From the NCBI GenBank assembly GCA_964619535.1, contig CAZUEX010000003.1, positions 186,001-250,000 of the forward strand: a DNA stretch of 64,000 nt, written 5' to 3'. Shown here one piece after another: positions 1-8,760 of this stretch (positions are counted from its first letter, which is position 1; every line of letters starts with the position of its first letter). The position numbers and the translations under genes were made by a program. The notes under the pieces are model-generated. The model was not told the origin of the DNA, ran no database searches, and saw only the letters and a list, made by a program, of their open reading frames with translations. Source of the stretch: Leptonema sp964619535 (GTDB lineage Bacteria > Spirochaetota > Leptospiria > Leptospirales > Leptonemataceae).

Positions 1-585
1 ACGGAATTTGGCCTCAATCGTGTCGATGCCAATGGCGTGGAGCTCGATCAAAAGTCCGGAACATCGATGGTCTTTCTGAAGCGCCTGAAGCAGGATTCTG
101 AGTTTACGATTCACACTCCGACCTCTGTGGCTGCTGTTCGAGGAACCAGCTTCATGGTGGATGTGAAAAGCGAAAAGGAGTCGACCTTTGCCCTTTATGA
201 TGGTGCCATCGAGGTGAAAAACCAGCGAGGTCAATCTGTTGTCCTGGAAGGCAAAGGCGAGGTATCGGTGAAAGCAAAAGGCAACCTGACAGAAGAGGCA
301 ATCCGTCCTCTTTCGAAGGAATCCCTGGAGCAGCTGAAACGAATGGCCGTCTTTCAGAAGACACAGATTACCGAGTATAACAGCTTTATTGATGATCTAA
401 AGGAAACAGAAGCCCTGAAGATGACACGGGAAGAAGGGGATGTTAGCGAGCAGCTGGAAGGCATGCAGAGTCGCCCAACCTCGCAGGTAAGAACGGGTCA
501 GGCCTCCAGTGCCGATGAGAACATGATACGTCGCAATACAGAAAAGGATCCGTTGAAAATTCAACCGCAGAAAACATTTCAATAA
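1..585 (+). CDS. FecR-domain protein (5' end outside window)
   Basis: The reading frame is open from base 1, so the N-terminus lies outside the window; the GTG at 37 is only an internal codon. The segment around 110-165 reads TPTSVAAVRGTSFMV, the signature of the FecR periplasmic domain (TP...VRGT.F.V), followed by a beta-rich stretch (ALYDGAIEVKN, VVLEGKGEVSV). After about residue 100 it becomes a charged, probably helical tail rich in Glu, Gln and Lys. In spirochaetes FecR domains often occur in exported proteins with no link to iron-sensing sigma factors, and none is adjacent here. I infer an exported structural or sensory protein of unknown role. A hairpin terminator follows. Confidence 0.75.
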   Translation, partial: TEFGLNRVDANGVELDQKSGTSMVFLKRLKQDSEFTIHTPTSVAAVRGTSFMVDVKSEKESTFALYDGAIEVKNQRGQSVVLEGKGEVSVKAKGNLTEEAIRPLSKESLEQLKRMAVFQKTQITEYNSFIDDLKETEALKMTREEGDVSEQLEGMQSRPTSQVRTGQASSADENMIRRNTEKDPLKIQPQKTFQ

Positions 586-618
586 TAACCGCCTCTAGAA
601 GAAGAGGAGTTGTTCCGA

Positions 619-644
619 GCAGCCGGATTACGGCTGCCTTTTTT
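619..644 (+). terminator. Rho-independent terminator after the FecR-domain gene
   Basis: The arms GCAGCCG and CGGCTGC form a perfect 7-bp stem around the loop GATTA, followed by C and six T residues. It lies 34 bases past the stop codon. Confidence 0.85.
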
Positions 645-717
645 GTTTATGGCTGGCCATAAAATCCCGCTGCAATAAAACGATTGCCCGCAAAAGAGAC
701 CGCCTTTCCGTTAATCT

Positions 718-1809
718 GTGTTTCGCATTCGCCAGGCCTGTATTGTCTTTTTTCTGTTCATCGGAATCGTCTCGGCCGAGCCCTCTGTGCAGCAGCCTTC
801 CCAGGCGGAACCTTCTGCTGCGGTTGAAAGTGGCGAAGAACCTCTGCGGCTTTTGTTTGCAGGCGATACCCATTTCATGTGGGGAGTACGGGACCAGCAG
901 GAAAGCTACGGCCGCCTTTCTCCTGTAGAGAAGATTCGTCCCCTGTTTCTTTCGGCCGACTACCGGGTGGTGAATCTTGAGACGGTTGTGGCCCCTCGAG
1001 GGAAGAGCGTGAATCAGAAAACCTACGTGTTTCGCTCGGAACCGGAAAACCTTTCGGTCCTCAGGTATCTGGGAGTGCAGGGCCTTTTCCTGGCCAATAA
1101 CCATACCTTTGATCTTGGCCTGGAGGGAATGAAACAAACCCTGCAGCATCTCGAAGAAGAGAAGTTTGCCTTTAGCGGAATCGGTCTTGATGAAGCAGCT
1201 GCTACAGAGCCCTTTATTGCAGAGGTTGGACCACTTCGCATTGCCTTTTTCTCGATATCGACGGTGGGCCCGTACGATACCTATGCGGCGGCAAAGCGGC
1301 CGGGGACGGCACATCCATCGCCTGCCTTTTTTGCGGCCTTGCGCAAGGCGCGCAAACGGGCCGATTATATCGTCGTTGGCGTGCACTGGGGAAACGAGTA
1401 CGAGGTCTTTCCGGGTAAGGCCCAACGGGATCTTGCAAGAAGGCTGGTACGATCCGGTGCCGATGCTGTGATCGGGCATCATCCGCATATTCCGCAGGGA
1501 ACGGAATTCATTAGTGGCAAGCCGGTGGTCTACTCGCTGGGCAATTTTCTATTTGGCTCGGCGAACTATCAGCAGACGCATAACCTGATCGCCGTTTTGC
1601 GCATCGACAGAAAGACGAAGCGAACCCTGGCGGTGGAGCTTCATCCCATTACCGGACGCTATCGAAAGGACGGGTATGTGATTCGCATGCCTGAAGAAAA
1701 GGAACGGGTTCAATTCTGGGAAGAGATGTACCTGCTCTGCCAGCGACTGAACCGTCGGCAGACGATCATCTTTGAAGATGGCTTTCGACGTATGGTCATC
1801 ACACCATAG
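718..1809 (+). CDS. CapA-family (PGA_cap) metallophosphatase-like protein
   Basis: This 363-residue protein has an N-terminal signal-like segment (RQACIVFFLFIGIVSAEP) and then the CapA/YwtB fold. Visible motifs are LLFAGDTHFMWG (metal-binding Asp), VVNLETVV, FLANNHTFDLG (the NNH motif), VGVHWGNEY, VIGHHPHIPQG and VVYSLGNFLFG. Family members resemble calcineurin-type metallophosphatases and take part in poly-gamma-glutamate or polysaccharide export, but no capsule genes are adjacent, so the substrate is unknown. The start is GTG at 718, since no ATG precedes the signal peptide. It stands alone between the upstream terminator and a convergent gene. Confidence 0.85.
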   Translation: MFRIRQACIVFFLFIGIVSAEPSVQQPSQAEPSAAVESGEEPLRLLFAGDTHFMWGVRDQQESYGRLSPVEKIRPLFLSADYRVVNLETVVAPRGKSVNQKTYVFRSEPENLSVLRYLGVQGLFLANNHTFDLGLEGMKQTLQHLEEEKFAFSGIGLDEAAATEPFIAEVGPLRIAFFSISTVGPYDTYAAAKRPGTAHPSPAFFAALRKARKRADYIVVGVHWGNEYEVFPGKAQRDLARRLVRSGADAVIGHHPHIPQGTEFISGKPVVYSLGNFLFGSANYQQTHNLIAVLRIDRKTKRTLAVELHPITGRYRKDGYVIRMPEEKERVQFWEEMYLLCQRLNRRQTIIFEDGFRRMVITP

Positions 1810-1831
1810 GGTTGCATCCGGTCAGGTAAGA

Positions 1832-2908
1832 CTACAGGGCCGGCTGCAGAACAGGGTCGCGTACTTCAGGGCCCTTGCGCAGTTGAGCCTGGCAATCCTC
1901 AAAGGCCTTGCGTATGTGTGTCAGAGAGGTATCGGGCAGTTCAAGGCCTGCCACACCGGACATGCCGATGCCGGAGCGACAGAGCAGCCGTCCCGTTCGG
2001 ATCAGATCTTCTTCAATGTAGTGGCCGTTATTCAAAAGACGCAGATTGAAGTCCAGGGCGCGCTGGAATTCACCGGCCTGCATGCGTACCATGGCCTGCA
2101 TGCGAATAATGTCCGGATTCGTTGAATGACGGGTAGTCTCAAGCAGGTGAAGCAGGTCGGTACTGCTCCGCAACTTCAGTCCCAGTCGAAAATAATGCAC
2201 ATAAAAGTCGTCCTCGGCAAGGCCCCGTTCTTCTGCCTGGCGGTAATAGGGAAGGGCTTCGTCATGGCGGCCCATGTCTTCCAGGATGAGTCCGGCCAGG
2301 AAGTAGGCCTCTGGCATGTTGTCGCGCAGTTCCAGGACACGTTTCGTTTCTTTCAGGGCATCGGAATAGGACCCCGTAAGCCATAAGGCGCGGGCATGGT
2401 TGTAGCGATAAACGGGATGGTAGGGCTCAAGGGCGATGGCCTTTTCAAAGGCCGTCAGGGCACGGTCCTGTGCTCCGGAGCGGGAATAGAGATAGCCCAG
2501 CATGTTCCATGCGGGATCGAGGGCCTCGTTTTTCTTGAGACAGTCCTCCAGCTTGAAGATTGCGGTGGCATAGTTCCCTTTCTCGTATTCCAGGATCGCT
2601 TCAAAGTAGAGATCGATGCCATTGGCAGGCTGTAAGGCCTTCAGCTCGGCAAGCAGGGCCGCGCCTCTGCGGAAATTCTTCAAAAAGAATTCCCGTGTTA
2701 TTGCGGAGGTCAGGTCCCGTATCTTCAGGCGCTGGCCGGCCTTTTCCAGGCTTTTCGGATCAAAGGCCTTGTCTCCGGCGATGGGCTTTTCGGGTTCACT
2801 GGTTGCCTGGAAGGCGACCTCCTGTGCCTTCATCCACGCATCGAAAAGACCGGGCAGCAGCGCAGAGGTAACCAGGGTGTAAGACAGCAAAATGGATGAC
2901 AGGATCAT
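1832..2908 (-). CDS. TPR-repeat protein
   Basis: This 358-residue protein has an N-terminal hydrophobic segment (MILSSILLSYTLVTSALL), probably a signal peptide or anchor. Tetratricopeptide-like repeats cover roughly residues 85-290; clear units are DPAWNMLGYLYSRSGAQDRALTAF, HPVYRYNHARALWLTGSYSDAL and PEAYFLAGLILEDMGRHDEALPYY. TPR arrays are protein-protein scaffolds, and I cannot name a partner. It is the last gene of a minus-strand run with the nucleotidyltransferase 6 bases upstream and is probably co-transcribed with it. Confidence 0.8.
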   Translation of the reverse strand: MILSSILLSYTLVTSALLPGLFDAWMKAQEVAFQATSEPEKPIAGDKAFDPKSLEKAGQRLKIRDLTSAITREFFLKNFRRGAALLAELKALQPANGIDLYFEAILEYEKGNYATAIFKLEDCLKKNEALDPAWNMLGYLYSRSGAQDRALTAFEKAIALEPYHPVYRYNHARALWLTGSYSDALKETKRVLELRDNMPEAYFLAGLILEDMGRHDEALPYYRQAEERGLAEDDFYVHYFRLGLKLRSSTDLLHLLETTRHSTNPDIIRMQAMVRMQAGEFQRALDFNLRLLNNGHYIEEDLIRTGRLLCRSGIGMSGVAGLELPDTSLTHIRKAFEDCQAQLRKGPEVRDPVLQPAL

Positions 2909-2914
2909 GATGGT

Positions 2915-3673
2915 TCAGCCTGGACGCGCATCGGGCCAGCGTTCAAGGAAGCTATGCCAGCGATCTTTCCATACGGGCGGTACAGGATCAACCCTTTTCA
3001 GGGCCTCAAACTTTTCGGCCGTGCCGCAATCATATCGATTTCCACGATACAGGGCTCCTTTCAGCCGGCCCTCGTCAGGCTCTGCGCAGCGTTGAAAGGT
3101 ATCGCGTAGCTCGGCCACCTCCCCTGGAGAAACATCGAGGACGGCATCGGTGTGCAGGCTGGACAGCCCGGAGTAAAAGTAGCTTCCTGTGCCCATGTGC
3201 AGGGCTTGAAATTCTGAGGAGATGGCCGTTCCGGAAAGGGAGTCGAAGCCGCGTTCCTGGTTGCCCGGTTCTTTCGGGCAGAGGTAAAGCAGCAGGTCCG
3301 TGGACGGTGCATCCATAACAGGCGGCTCTTCGGGCCAGAAGATGGTATCGGGATTCATGTAAAGAAAGCGTCCGGCAAGGCCTGTTGTTTCCATGGCATA
3401 GCGGATGCCACCGGCCGTTCCCAGGATGCGTTCCTTTTCTTCGCTGAAATGGATCGGGAAGAAGGGAAAGCTCTGCAGATACTCCTGGATCTGTCTGCCC
3501 AGATAGTGCAGGTTGATGATGCAGCGTTCGATTCCCCATTCATACAGAAGAAAGAGGGAATATGCCAGGAGAGGAACTCCATGGACAGGCAGTAAAGGCT
3601 TTGGCCGATCTTTGGTTAACGGGCCCATTCGCCGACCAAAGCCGGCGCAGGGAATCATTGCTATGCGACTCAT
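2915..3673 (-). CDS. murU: MurU-like sugar-1-phosphate nucleotidyltransferase
   Basis: This 252-residue nucleotidyltransferase has the NTP-binding motif IPCAGFGRRMGPLTKDRPKP (G-x-G-x-R ... K-P-L). It continues with NLHYLGRQI, the ILGTAGGIRYA loop and LYMNPDTIFW with the metal-binding Asp. Length and motifs fit MurNAc-1-phosphate uridylyltransferase (MurU), which makes UDP-MurNAc in a peptidoglycan-recycling bypass. The strongest support is context: its start overlaps by 4 bases the end of an AmgK-like kinase, which would supply its substrate. Other sugar-1-phosphate nucleotidyltransferases look similar, so MurU specificity is inferred. Confidence 0.7.
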   Translation of the reverse strand: MSRIAMIPCAGFGRRMGPLTKDRPKPLLPVHGVPLLAYSLFLLYEWGIERCIINLHYLGRQIQEYLQSFPFFPIHFSEEKERILGTAGGIRYAMETTGLAGRFLYMNPDTIFWPEEPPVMDAPSTDLLLYLCPKEPGNQERGFDSLSGTAISSEFQALHMGTGSYFYSGLSSLHTDAVLDVSPGEVAELRDTFQRCAEPDEGRLKGALYRGNRYDCGTAEKFEALKRVDPVPPVWKDRWHSFLERWPDARPG

Positions 3674-4692
3674 CTGTCTTCTGCCATCCGTTTGGCCAGG
3701 TCTTTGAAATAGGGCAGATGAAGGTTGCGCATGTCTTTCACGAACAGGTATGCGCAGTCGGGAAAATGCCCCAAAAGAATGATCTCTTCCAGACGCTGTA
3801 AGGCCGGCTCAATGCTGTGTACATAGAAATACTTCTGTTTTTCGAACGTAAGAAACAGGTAGCTGCCAAGGGCCTTAAAGATCCGCTGCATGGCCTGCAA
3901 ATAGTAGCGATTGCCAGTAGATCTTCCCGTGACCGAGCGGTAATGCTCCAGATACTGTTTCCGTTCCGCTGTTGAGAGATCGCTGTAAGGATCATACAGA
4001 AGCGAGGACAGGTCATAATAGGGCAGTCCCATGCGCGCATCCTGGAAATCGATGAAGACGACCCTGTCCGGTCTGCTGCTATCGGGAATCATGATGTTGC
4101 GTGCATGCAGGTCTCGATGTGTAAAAACCTTCGGTTCCTCACTTCCCAGGGCTTCGCAAACACTGCGTAGAAACGTTTGAAGCTCAAACGAAGGCCGAAC
4201 GTTGCGGTGCAGCATGTCGCTGAGAAGATCCAGGCGGGCGAACAGGAATTCCATCTCCCACCAGAGCTTTTCGAAATCGAAATATCGTCTGGCAACGATC
4301 TGTGGCGGTGAAAGCTGCTGCCAGCGTGCAAGCTCTTCGATCGAAGCCATGTAGGCAATGCGACCGGCCTCGGCATCCCTGCTGTAAAGATCGGCCAGAC
4401 AGTCCTTACCGGCATCTTCGAGCAGAAACCAACCACGTTCATCCAGATCGATGATCGAAGGCACGGAAGCCTTCTGTGCCAGCAGGTAGCGGCTGAGCTG
4501 CACAAAATCGGACGTTTCTGTTTGAAAGGGATGATCGAGGCAGAGGATGGCCGATCTCTGGCCCGATGTGGCCCGCCAGTACCGACGACTGGATCCTTCG
4601 TCGGCAAGGGCGGTCAGGCCTTCAAAAGAGAAGCCGTTTCGTTCAACGAATGGTTTCAGTTCGGGGGTCAGCCGAAGGACCGAACCGGACAT
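3670..4692 (-). CDS. amgK: AmgK-like amino-sugar kinase (aminoglycoside-phosphotransferase fold)
   Basis: This 340-residue kinase of the APH fold has DEGSSRRYWRA (glycine/serine loop), FLLEDAGKDCLADLY (hinge), VFTHRDLHARNIMI (catalytic H-x-D-x-x-x-x-N) and VVFIDFQDARMGLPYYDLSSLL (metal-binding D). AmgK phosphorylates MurNAc and GlcNAc at the anomeric carbon, giving MurNAc-1-P for MurU. Its start codon shares one base with the stop of the upstream aminotransferase (TGATG) and its end overlaps the MurU-like gene, so the three are translationally coupled. It could act on another sugar or amino sugar. Confidence 0.7.
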   Translation of the reverse strand: MSGSVLRLTPELKPFVERNGFSFEGLTALADEGSSRRYWRATSGQRSAILCLDHPFQTETSDFVQLSRYLLAQKASVPSIIDLDERGWFLLEDAGKDCLADLYSRDAEAGRIAYMASIEELARWQQLSPPQIVARRYFDFEKLWWEMEFLFARLDLLSDMLHRNVRPSFELQTFLRSVCEALGSEEPKVFTHRDLHARNIMIPDSSRPDRVVFIDFQDARMGLPYYDLSSLLYDPYSDLSTAERKQYLEHYRSVTGRSTGNRYYLQAMQRIFKALGSYLFLTFEKQKYFYVHSIEPALQRLEEIILLGHFPDCAYLFVKDMRNLHLPYFKDLAKRMAEDR

Positions 4693-5906
4693 CAGTCAAG
4701 CTCACGAATAAACGTTCCAATGCGTTCGATGCCAGAGCGAATCGATTCCTCGTTCAATGCGTAGGAAAGCCGCACACAACGGTCGTCACCGAAGGCAACG
4801 CCTGGCACGACAGCCACATTGTGCCGTTCCAGAAGGACGGCCGAGAACACCATACTCATAGACGTTTCACCGGCAGGAATAAGCTGCTGGAACTTCGGCT
4901 TGTTGAAGATGGCAGATATGTCGGGAAAGATGTAGAAGGCACCGGAAGGCAGGAATACCTTCACGCCATCGATGCTTTCGAGGATGCGAAACATCAGGTC
5001 GCGACGAGCCTGAAAGGTGCGCTGAAAATCAGCGATAAAGGACTGATCTCCTGAAAGAGCGGCCGTTGCAGCGGCCTGCGCAATGGACGTTGGGTTGGAG
5101 GTACTCTGTCCCTGGATGGTTTCCATGGCCCGGATGATATGTGCCGGTCCTGCTCCGTAGCCAATACGCCAGCCCGTCATACTGTAGGCCTTGCTTACAC
5201 CGTTGACGATAACGGTCCTGTCCTTCAGGGCCGGTTCGACCATGAGGATGTTCTTGAACTTCTTGCCGTCATAGAGCAGATGCTCGTAGATATCGTCAGA
5301 AACGACAAGCAGCTGCGGATGCTTGAGAAAGATGTCTGCATACTGACGCAGGCGCGACTCATCGAAGTAGCTGCCCGTGGGATTGGATGGCGAGTTGAGG
5401 ATGACCATCTTCGTTTTCGGAGTGATCAACGATGCCAGCTTCTCCGGAGAGGGAACATACTGCTCCTCGATGGAGCTTTCAAGAACGACGGGACGTGCAC
5501 CGCAGAAGGAAACGATGTCGTTGTAGGAGACCCAGTATGGGGCAGGAATGATGACCTCATCCCCCGGGTTCAACACGGCCATGAAGAGATTGAAGAGGAC
5601 ATGTTTGCCACCGACAGAGGCGGTGACTTCGTTCAGTTCATAGTGCAGACCGTTTTCACGTTCGAATTTCTGTTGAATGGCCTTTTTCAGCTGAACCGTG
5701 CCGCCCACAGGCGTGTACTTCGTCTGGCCTTCTCGAATGGCTGTGATGGCTGCTTCTTTGATGGAATCGGGTGTGTCAAAATCGGGTTCGCCGGCGCCGA
5801 AGCCGATGACGTCTCGCCCCATGGCCTTCAGTTCTTTTGCTTTGGCTGTGATGGCCAGGGTCAGCGAAGGAGAGATGGTGTTCATGCGTTCTGATACGGG
5901 GATCAT
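4692..5906 (-). CDS. aspB: Class I pyridoxal-phosphate aminotransferase (aspartate aminotransferase type)
   Basis: This 404-residue fold-type I aminotransferase has GFGAGEPDFDTPD near the N-terminus, ASVGGKHVLFNL, NSPSNPTGSYF (N-P-x-G contacting PLP), VSDDIYEHLLYDG (D and Y of the PLP site) and NGVSKAYSMTGWRIGY, where the Lys in SKAYS forms the Schiff base. The C-terminal CVRLSYAL contains the Arg that holds the substrate carboxylate. It matches the AspB/Ib group interconverting aspartate and 2-oxoglutarate with oxaloacetate and glutamate; prephenate or other amino acids are possible substrates. It is the first gene of the minus-strand operon and diverges from trmL across about 100 bases. Confidence 0.88.
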   Translation of the reverse strand: MIPVSERMNTISPSLTLAITAKAKELKAMGRDVIGFGAGEPDFDTPDSIKEAAITAIREGQTKYTPVGGTVQLKKAIQQKFERENGLHYELNEVTASVGGKHVLFNLFMAVLNPGDEVIIPAPYWVSYNDIVSFCGARPVVLESSIEEQYVPSPEKLASLITPKTKMVILNSPSNPTGSYFDESRLRQYADIFLKHPQLLVVSDDIYEHLLYDGKKFKNILMVEPALKDRTVIVNGVSKAYSMTGWRIGYGAGPAHIIRAMETIQGQSTSNPTSIAQAAATAALSGDQSFIADFQRTFQARRDLMFRILESIDGVKVFLPSGAFYIFPDISAIFNKPKFQQLIPAGETSMSMVFSAVLLERHNVAVVPGVAFGDDRCVRLSYALNEESIRSGIERIGTFIRELD

Positions 5907-6007
5907 GGGAAGCCTCAGACGGGTGGATTGCGTTAAATTTTTTTGATCGCATCCTCCAGCAATTAGAAAATACTTCCGGTCTTTGCCTTTGCGTTGGCTC
6001 TGGTCCT

Positions 6008-6505
6008 GTGCAGATTGTTCTTATCGAGCCGAAGATTCCGCAGAATACAGGGAATATCATCCGTCTCTGTGCCTGCACCGGCGCAGGCCTGACGATCGTC
6101 GGGCAGCCAGCCTTCTCCATGGACGATGCCCATATGAGGAGGGCCGGGCTGGACTATTACAGAGAGATTGCCATCGAAATGCAGCCAGACTGGTCGTCTT
6201 TTATGGCCTCTATCGAGGCTCGAGGCAGGGGATGGGATGATCTGGTGTTTCTTTCCCGCTTTGGTCGTCGCATCTATACGGATTATGGCTATACGCCGCA
6301 TTCCATTCTCGTTTTCGGGAATGAACCGGACGGCCTGCCAGGCTGGCTTCGGGAGGAGATCCTCCGTCGTTCACCGGAACAGATGCTGCGCATCCCTGTC
6401 AGTCGTCGCTGTCGGTCTTTGAACCTGGCCAATGCCGTAACCCTGATGGTCTATGAGGCCCTGCGGCAGAACTCCTTTCCGGACCTGCTTCTGCAGCTGG
6501 ATTGA
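6008..6505 (+). CDS. trmL: tRNA (cytidine/uridine-34 2'-O)-methyltransferase TrmL
   Basis: This 165-residue SPOUT methyltransferase has the usual single-domain TrmL length. Motifs are the N-terminal IEPKIPQNTGNIIRLCACTG (N-x-G-x-x-x-R), LVFGNEPDGLP (motif 2, SAM knot) and RIPVSRRCRSLNLANAVTLMVYEALRQ (motif 3). The family methylates the wobble ribose of certain leucine tRNAs using SAM. The start is GTG at 6008, immediately before the conserved first strand MQIVLIEP. The following lipoprotein gene begins 19 bases after its stop and is probably in the same transcript. Confidence 0.92.
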   Translation: MQIVLIEPKIPQNTGNIIRLCACTGAGLTIVGQPAFSMDDAHMRRAGLDYYREIAIEMQPDWSSFMASIEARGRGWDDLVFLSRFGRRIYTDYGYTPHSILVFGNEPDGLPGWLREEILRRSPEQMLRIPVSRRCRSLNLANAVTLMVYEALRQNSFPDLLLQLD

Positions 6506-6524
6506 AAAGGCTTGCGATAGCTGC

Positions 6525-7385
6525 ATGAAAACGGATCGCTGCCTTATGCTGTCTTTGCGCTGCGTGGTGCCCCTTGCCCTGCTTTTGACCGGTTGTGTTA
6601 CCACCTATGCCGACGGTCGAACGGTGAGTACGTTCGATAGCCTGAAAGAGCTTTTCCGAACCGGGCCGGACCGTAGGTGGCGGTATGAGGAGTTTGAACC
6701 TTTGCGCTTTGTTCGATCAGGCAGCGACCCGGTGTTGCTTGCCCCTGCACCGGAAAAGCCAGTCGATGTAATCATTCTACAGAACGTGCCAGAAGTACTC
6801 GATCAGGGAAGAATGCCGGCCGGGCCTATCTTTGCTGCAGGCTATGTTGCCAATTCCATGCTGCATGCTTCGAAGATGAGCAGCTATCGTTGCTCTCCGT
6901 CCTTTCTGTTTCGTATGCTAAACGGCTCGGAGTCCGTAGCGGTGGAACTGATCGATACCCTGAAGTTCCTGCAATCGTCCGGTTGTGCGCGCACGGCCCT
7001 TGTTCCGTATCGGTCAGCAGGTGACTACGGACGCTTTCCCGATGCCCTGGCGGTTCGAGATGCCCGCAATTTCCGGATTCGTGGCTACGGTCGTGTGGAT
7101 CTAACGGATCTGGATCAGATACGTAATCACCTTGCGCTGGGTCGCGTTGTGATAACGAGTCTGGTGTTGCCCGAAAATCTGGTGGACTTTTCGGGCAGGG
7201 TATACGATGAGCCCGAAGGGAATGTCATGGGAAGGCAGACCTTTGCATTGATCGGATATGATGCAAAGAGACAGCGAATGCTACTGCAGAATTCCATGGG
7301 CAAAGACTGGGGGAAAGACGGCCGCGTATGGATTCCATGGAACTGGTATATCCGCATGGTAATTGACGCTTACGTCATCTTCTAA
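6525..7385 (+). CDS. Lipoprotein with a papain-like (C1 peptidase) fold lacking catalytic residues
   Basis: I start this 286-residue protein at ATG 6525, because the signal peptide ends in the lipobox LLLTGC directly after it; the longer frame from 6453 lies inside trmL. After lipidation at Cys it is expected in the envelope. The C-terminal half follows the last part of C1 peptidases: MGRQTFALIGYDAKRQRM then LLQNSMGKDWGKDGRVWIP, corresponding to H-A-V-x-x-x-G-Y-D and N-S-W-G-x-x-W-G. The catalytic His position is Gln, and the usual Cys site near PIFAAGYVANSML has no Cys. I therefore infer a non-catalytic papain-fold protein, perhaps binding peptides. A hairpin terminator follows. Confidence 0.6.
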   Translation: MKTDRCLMLSLRCVVPLALLLTGCVTTYADGRTVSTFDSLKELFRTGPDRRWRYEEFEPLRFVRSGSDPVLLAPAPEKPVDVIILQNVPEVLDQGRMPAGPIFAAGYVANSMLHASKMSSYRCSPSFLFRMLNGSESVAVELIDTLKFLQSSGCARTALVPYRSAGDYGRFPDALAVRDARNFRIRGYGRVDLTDLDQIRNHLALGRVVITSLVLPENLVDFSGRVYDEPEGNVMGRQTFALIGYDAKRQRMLLQNSMGKDWGKDGRVWIPWNWYIRMVIDAYVIF

Positions 7386-7391
7386 CTCAAG

Positions 7392-7424
7392 CAGACGGTA
7401 GAAGTCTGCCGAGATCTTTTTTTC
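7392..7424 (+). terminator. Probable terminator after the trmL-lipoprotein pair
   Basis: GCAGAC and GTCTGC form a 6-bp stem around GGTAGAA. A run of seven T residues starts seven bases after the stem, so the spacing is looser than ideal. Confidence 0.55.
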
Positions 7425-7588
7425 TATTGCCCGTTCAGGGTTCCTGAAAAGTGTTCACTTGGAGTCGTCGTGGACTCGCAAATGGCTGAATATACGGCCC
7501 GTTAACAGATGGAAATGTAAGGTCGTCGCCCTTCGCAAAGGCGATGATTATTTCAGCGAATGAAGAAATATAGCATGCAGGAAGGTGT

Positions 7589-8734
7589 ATGATTCTGGCA
7601 ATACCAAAGGAGACAACTGAGGGCGAAAAGCGTGTAGCCATCGTGCCCGAAACCGTCTCAAAACTGCGAAAGATCGGCCACACCGTGCGTATCCAGAAAG
7701 GAGCCGGTGAGGCATCTGGTTTTCCCGATCATCTCTACGAGAAAGAAGGAGCCGTTCTTGTCGATGATGTGAATGATCTGTACGGTTCAGCGGATGTTCT
7801 GTTGAAAGTCGATCGTCCGGTTGTCCATCCGGCAACAGGCAAGAATGAGCTGGAGATGATGAAGAAAGGAGCGATTTTTATCGGCTTCTTTTATTCCATG
7901 AGCAACGTTGATCTGGCAAAACAGGCTGCTTCTGCAGGCATCCAGGTCCTGTCCATGGATGCTGTGCCACGTATTACGAAGGCGCAGCGTATGGATGCGT
8001 TGAGCTCACAGACAAACCTGGCAGGTTACAAAGCGGTTCTGCTTGCCGCCGACCATCTGCATAAGATCTTCCCCCTCCTCATGACGGCCGCCGGGACGAT
8101 TTCACCGGCAAAGGTTGTTGTGCTTGGAGCCGGCGTTGCAGGTCTGCAGGCCATTGCAACGGCCAAGCGTCTGGGCGCTGTGGTGGAGGTGTCTGACGTT
8201 CGTCCGGAGACGAAAGAGCAGGTGCAGTCGCTCGGTGGTAAGTTCATTGAACCGCCTCAGGATGAGAACCTCGTCGGAGAGGGCGGATACGCCAGAGAGG
8301 CCAGTGCAGAATACCTGGCCAGACAGCAGGAGATTCTGAGAAAGCATATCTGCGAGGCCGATGCAGTGGTCACGACCGCTCAGGTACCTGGAAAGAAGGC
8401 ACCCGTTCTGATCACCGCCGATGTGGTGAAGGATATGCAACCGGGCTCTGTCATCGTTGATATGGCAGCAGGAACCGGTGGCAACTGTGAGCTGACAGAG
8501 CCGGGCCAGGTCGTCAGGAAGCATGGCGTTACCATTGTGGGCCATACGAATCTTCCTGCCGAGCTGGCCTACCATGCCAGTCAGCTTTACAGCCGCAACC
8601 TCCAGGCGCTGATCGAATATCTGACGAAAGAAGGGTCTTTGCAGCTTGATGCCGAAGACGAGATTGTCAGTGGCGCTCTCATCACTCGCGACGGACAGAT
8701 TGTCCATGAGAAAACACGAGAACTGGCTGGGTAA
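7589..8734 (+). CDS. pntAA: NAD(P) transhydrogenase alpha subunit, part 1 (NAD-binding domain I)
   Basis: This 381-residue protein carries the AlaDh/PNT N-terminal domain (MILAIPKETTEGEKRVAIVPETV) and the Rossmann domain VVVLGAGVAGLQAIATAKRLGA with Asp at the end of strand two (VSDVRPE), fitting NAD(H) binding. RMDALSSQTNLAGYKAVL and the mobile-loop region around VVDMAAGTGGNCELT are typical. It is the soluble domain I of proton-translocating transhydrogenase, which passes hydride between NADH and NADP+ using the proton gradient. The three-gene split (alpha1, alpha2, beta) is common in bacteria. Start ATG 7589 follows AGGAAGG. pntAB starts 26 bases downstream. Confidence 0.95.
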   Translation: MILAIPKETTEGEKRVAIVPETVSKLRKIGHTVRIQKGAGEASGFPDHLYEKEGAVLVDDVNDLYGSADVLLKVDRPVVHPATGKNELEMMKKGAIFIGFFYSMSNVDLAKQAASAGIQVLSMDAVPRITKAQRMDALSSQTNLAGYKAVLLAADHLHKIFPLLMTAAGTISPAKVVVLGAGVAGLQAIATAKRLGAVVEVSDVRPETKEQVQSLGGKFIEPPQDENLVGEGGYAREASAEYLARQQEILRKHICEADAVVTTAQVPGKKAPVLITADVVKDMQPGSVIVDMAAGTGGNCELTEPGQVVRKHGVTIVGHTNLPAELAYHASQLYSRNLQALIEYLTKEGSLQLDAEDEIVSGALITRDGQIVHEKTRELAG

Positions 8735-8760
8735 GCGTTCTCGGTCTACAGGAGTTATTC

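Noticed and set aside
628..1488. Long open frame on the minus strand antisense to the CapA-like gene
   Set aside because: No start signal or recognisable domain; the plus-strand frame has clear CapA motifs and explains the open complement.
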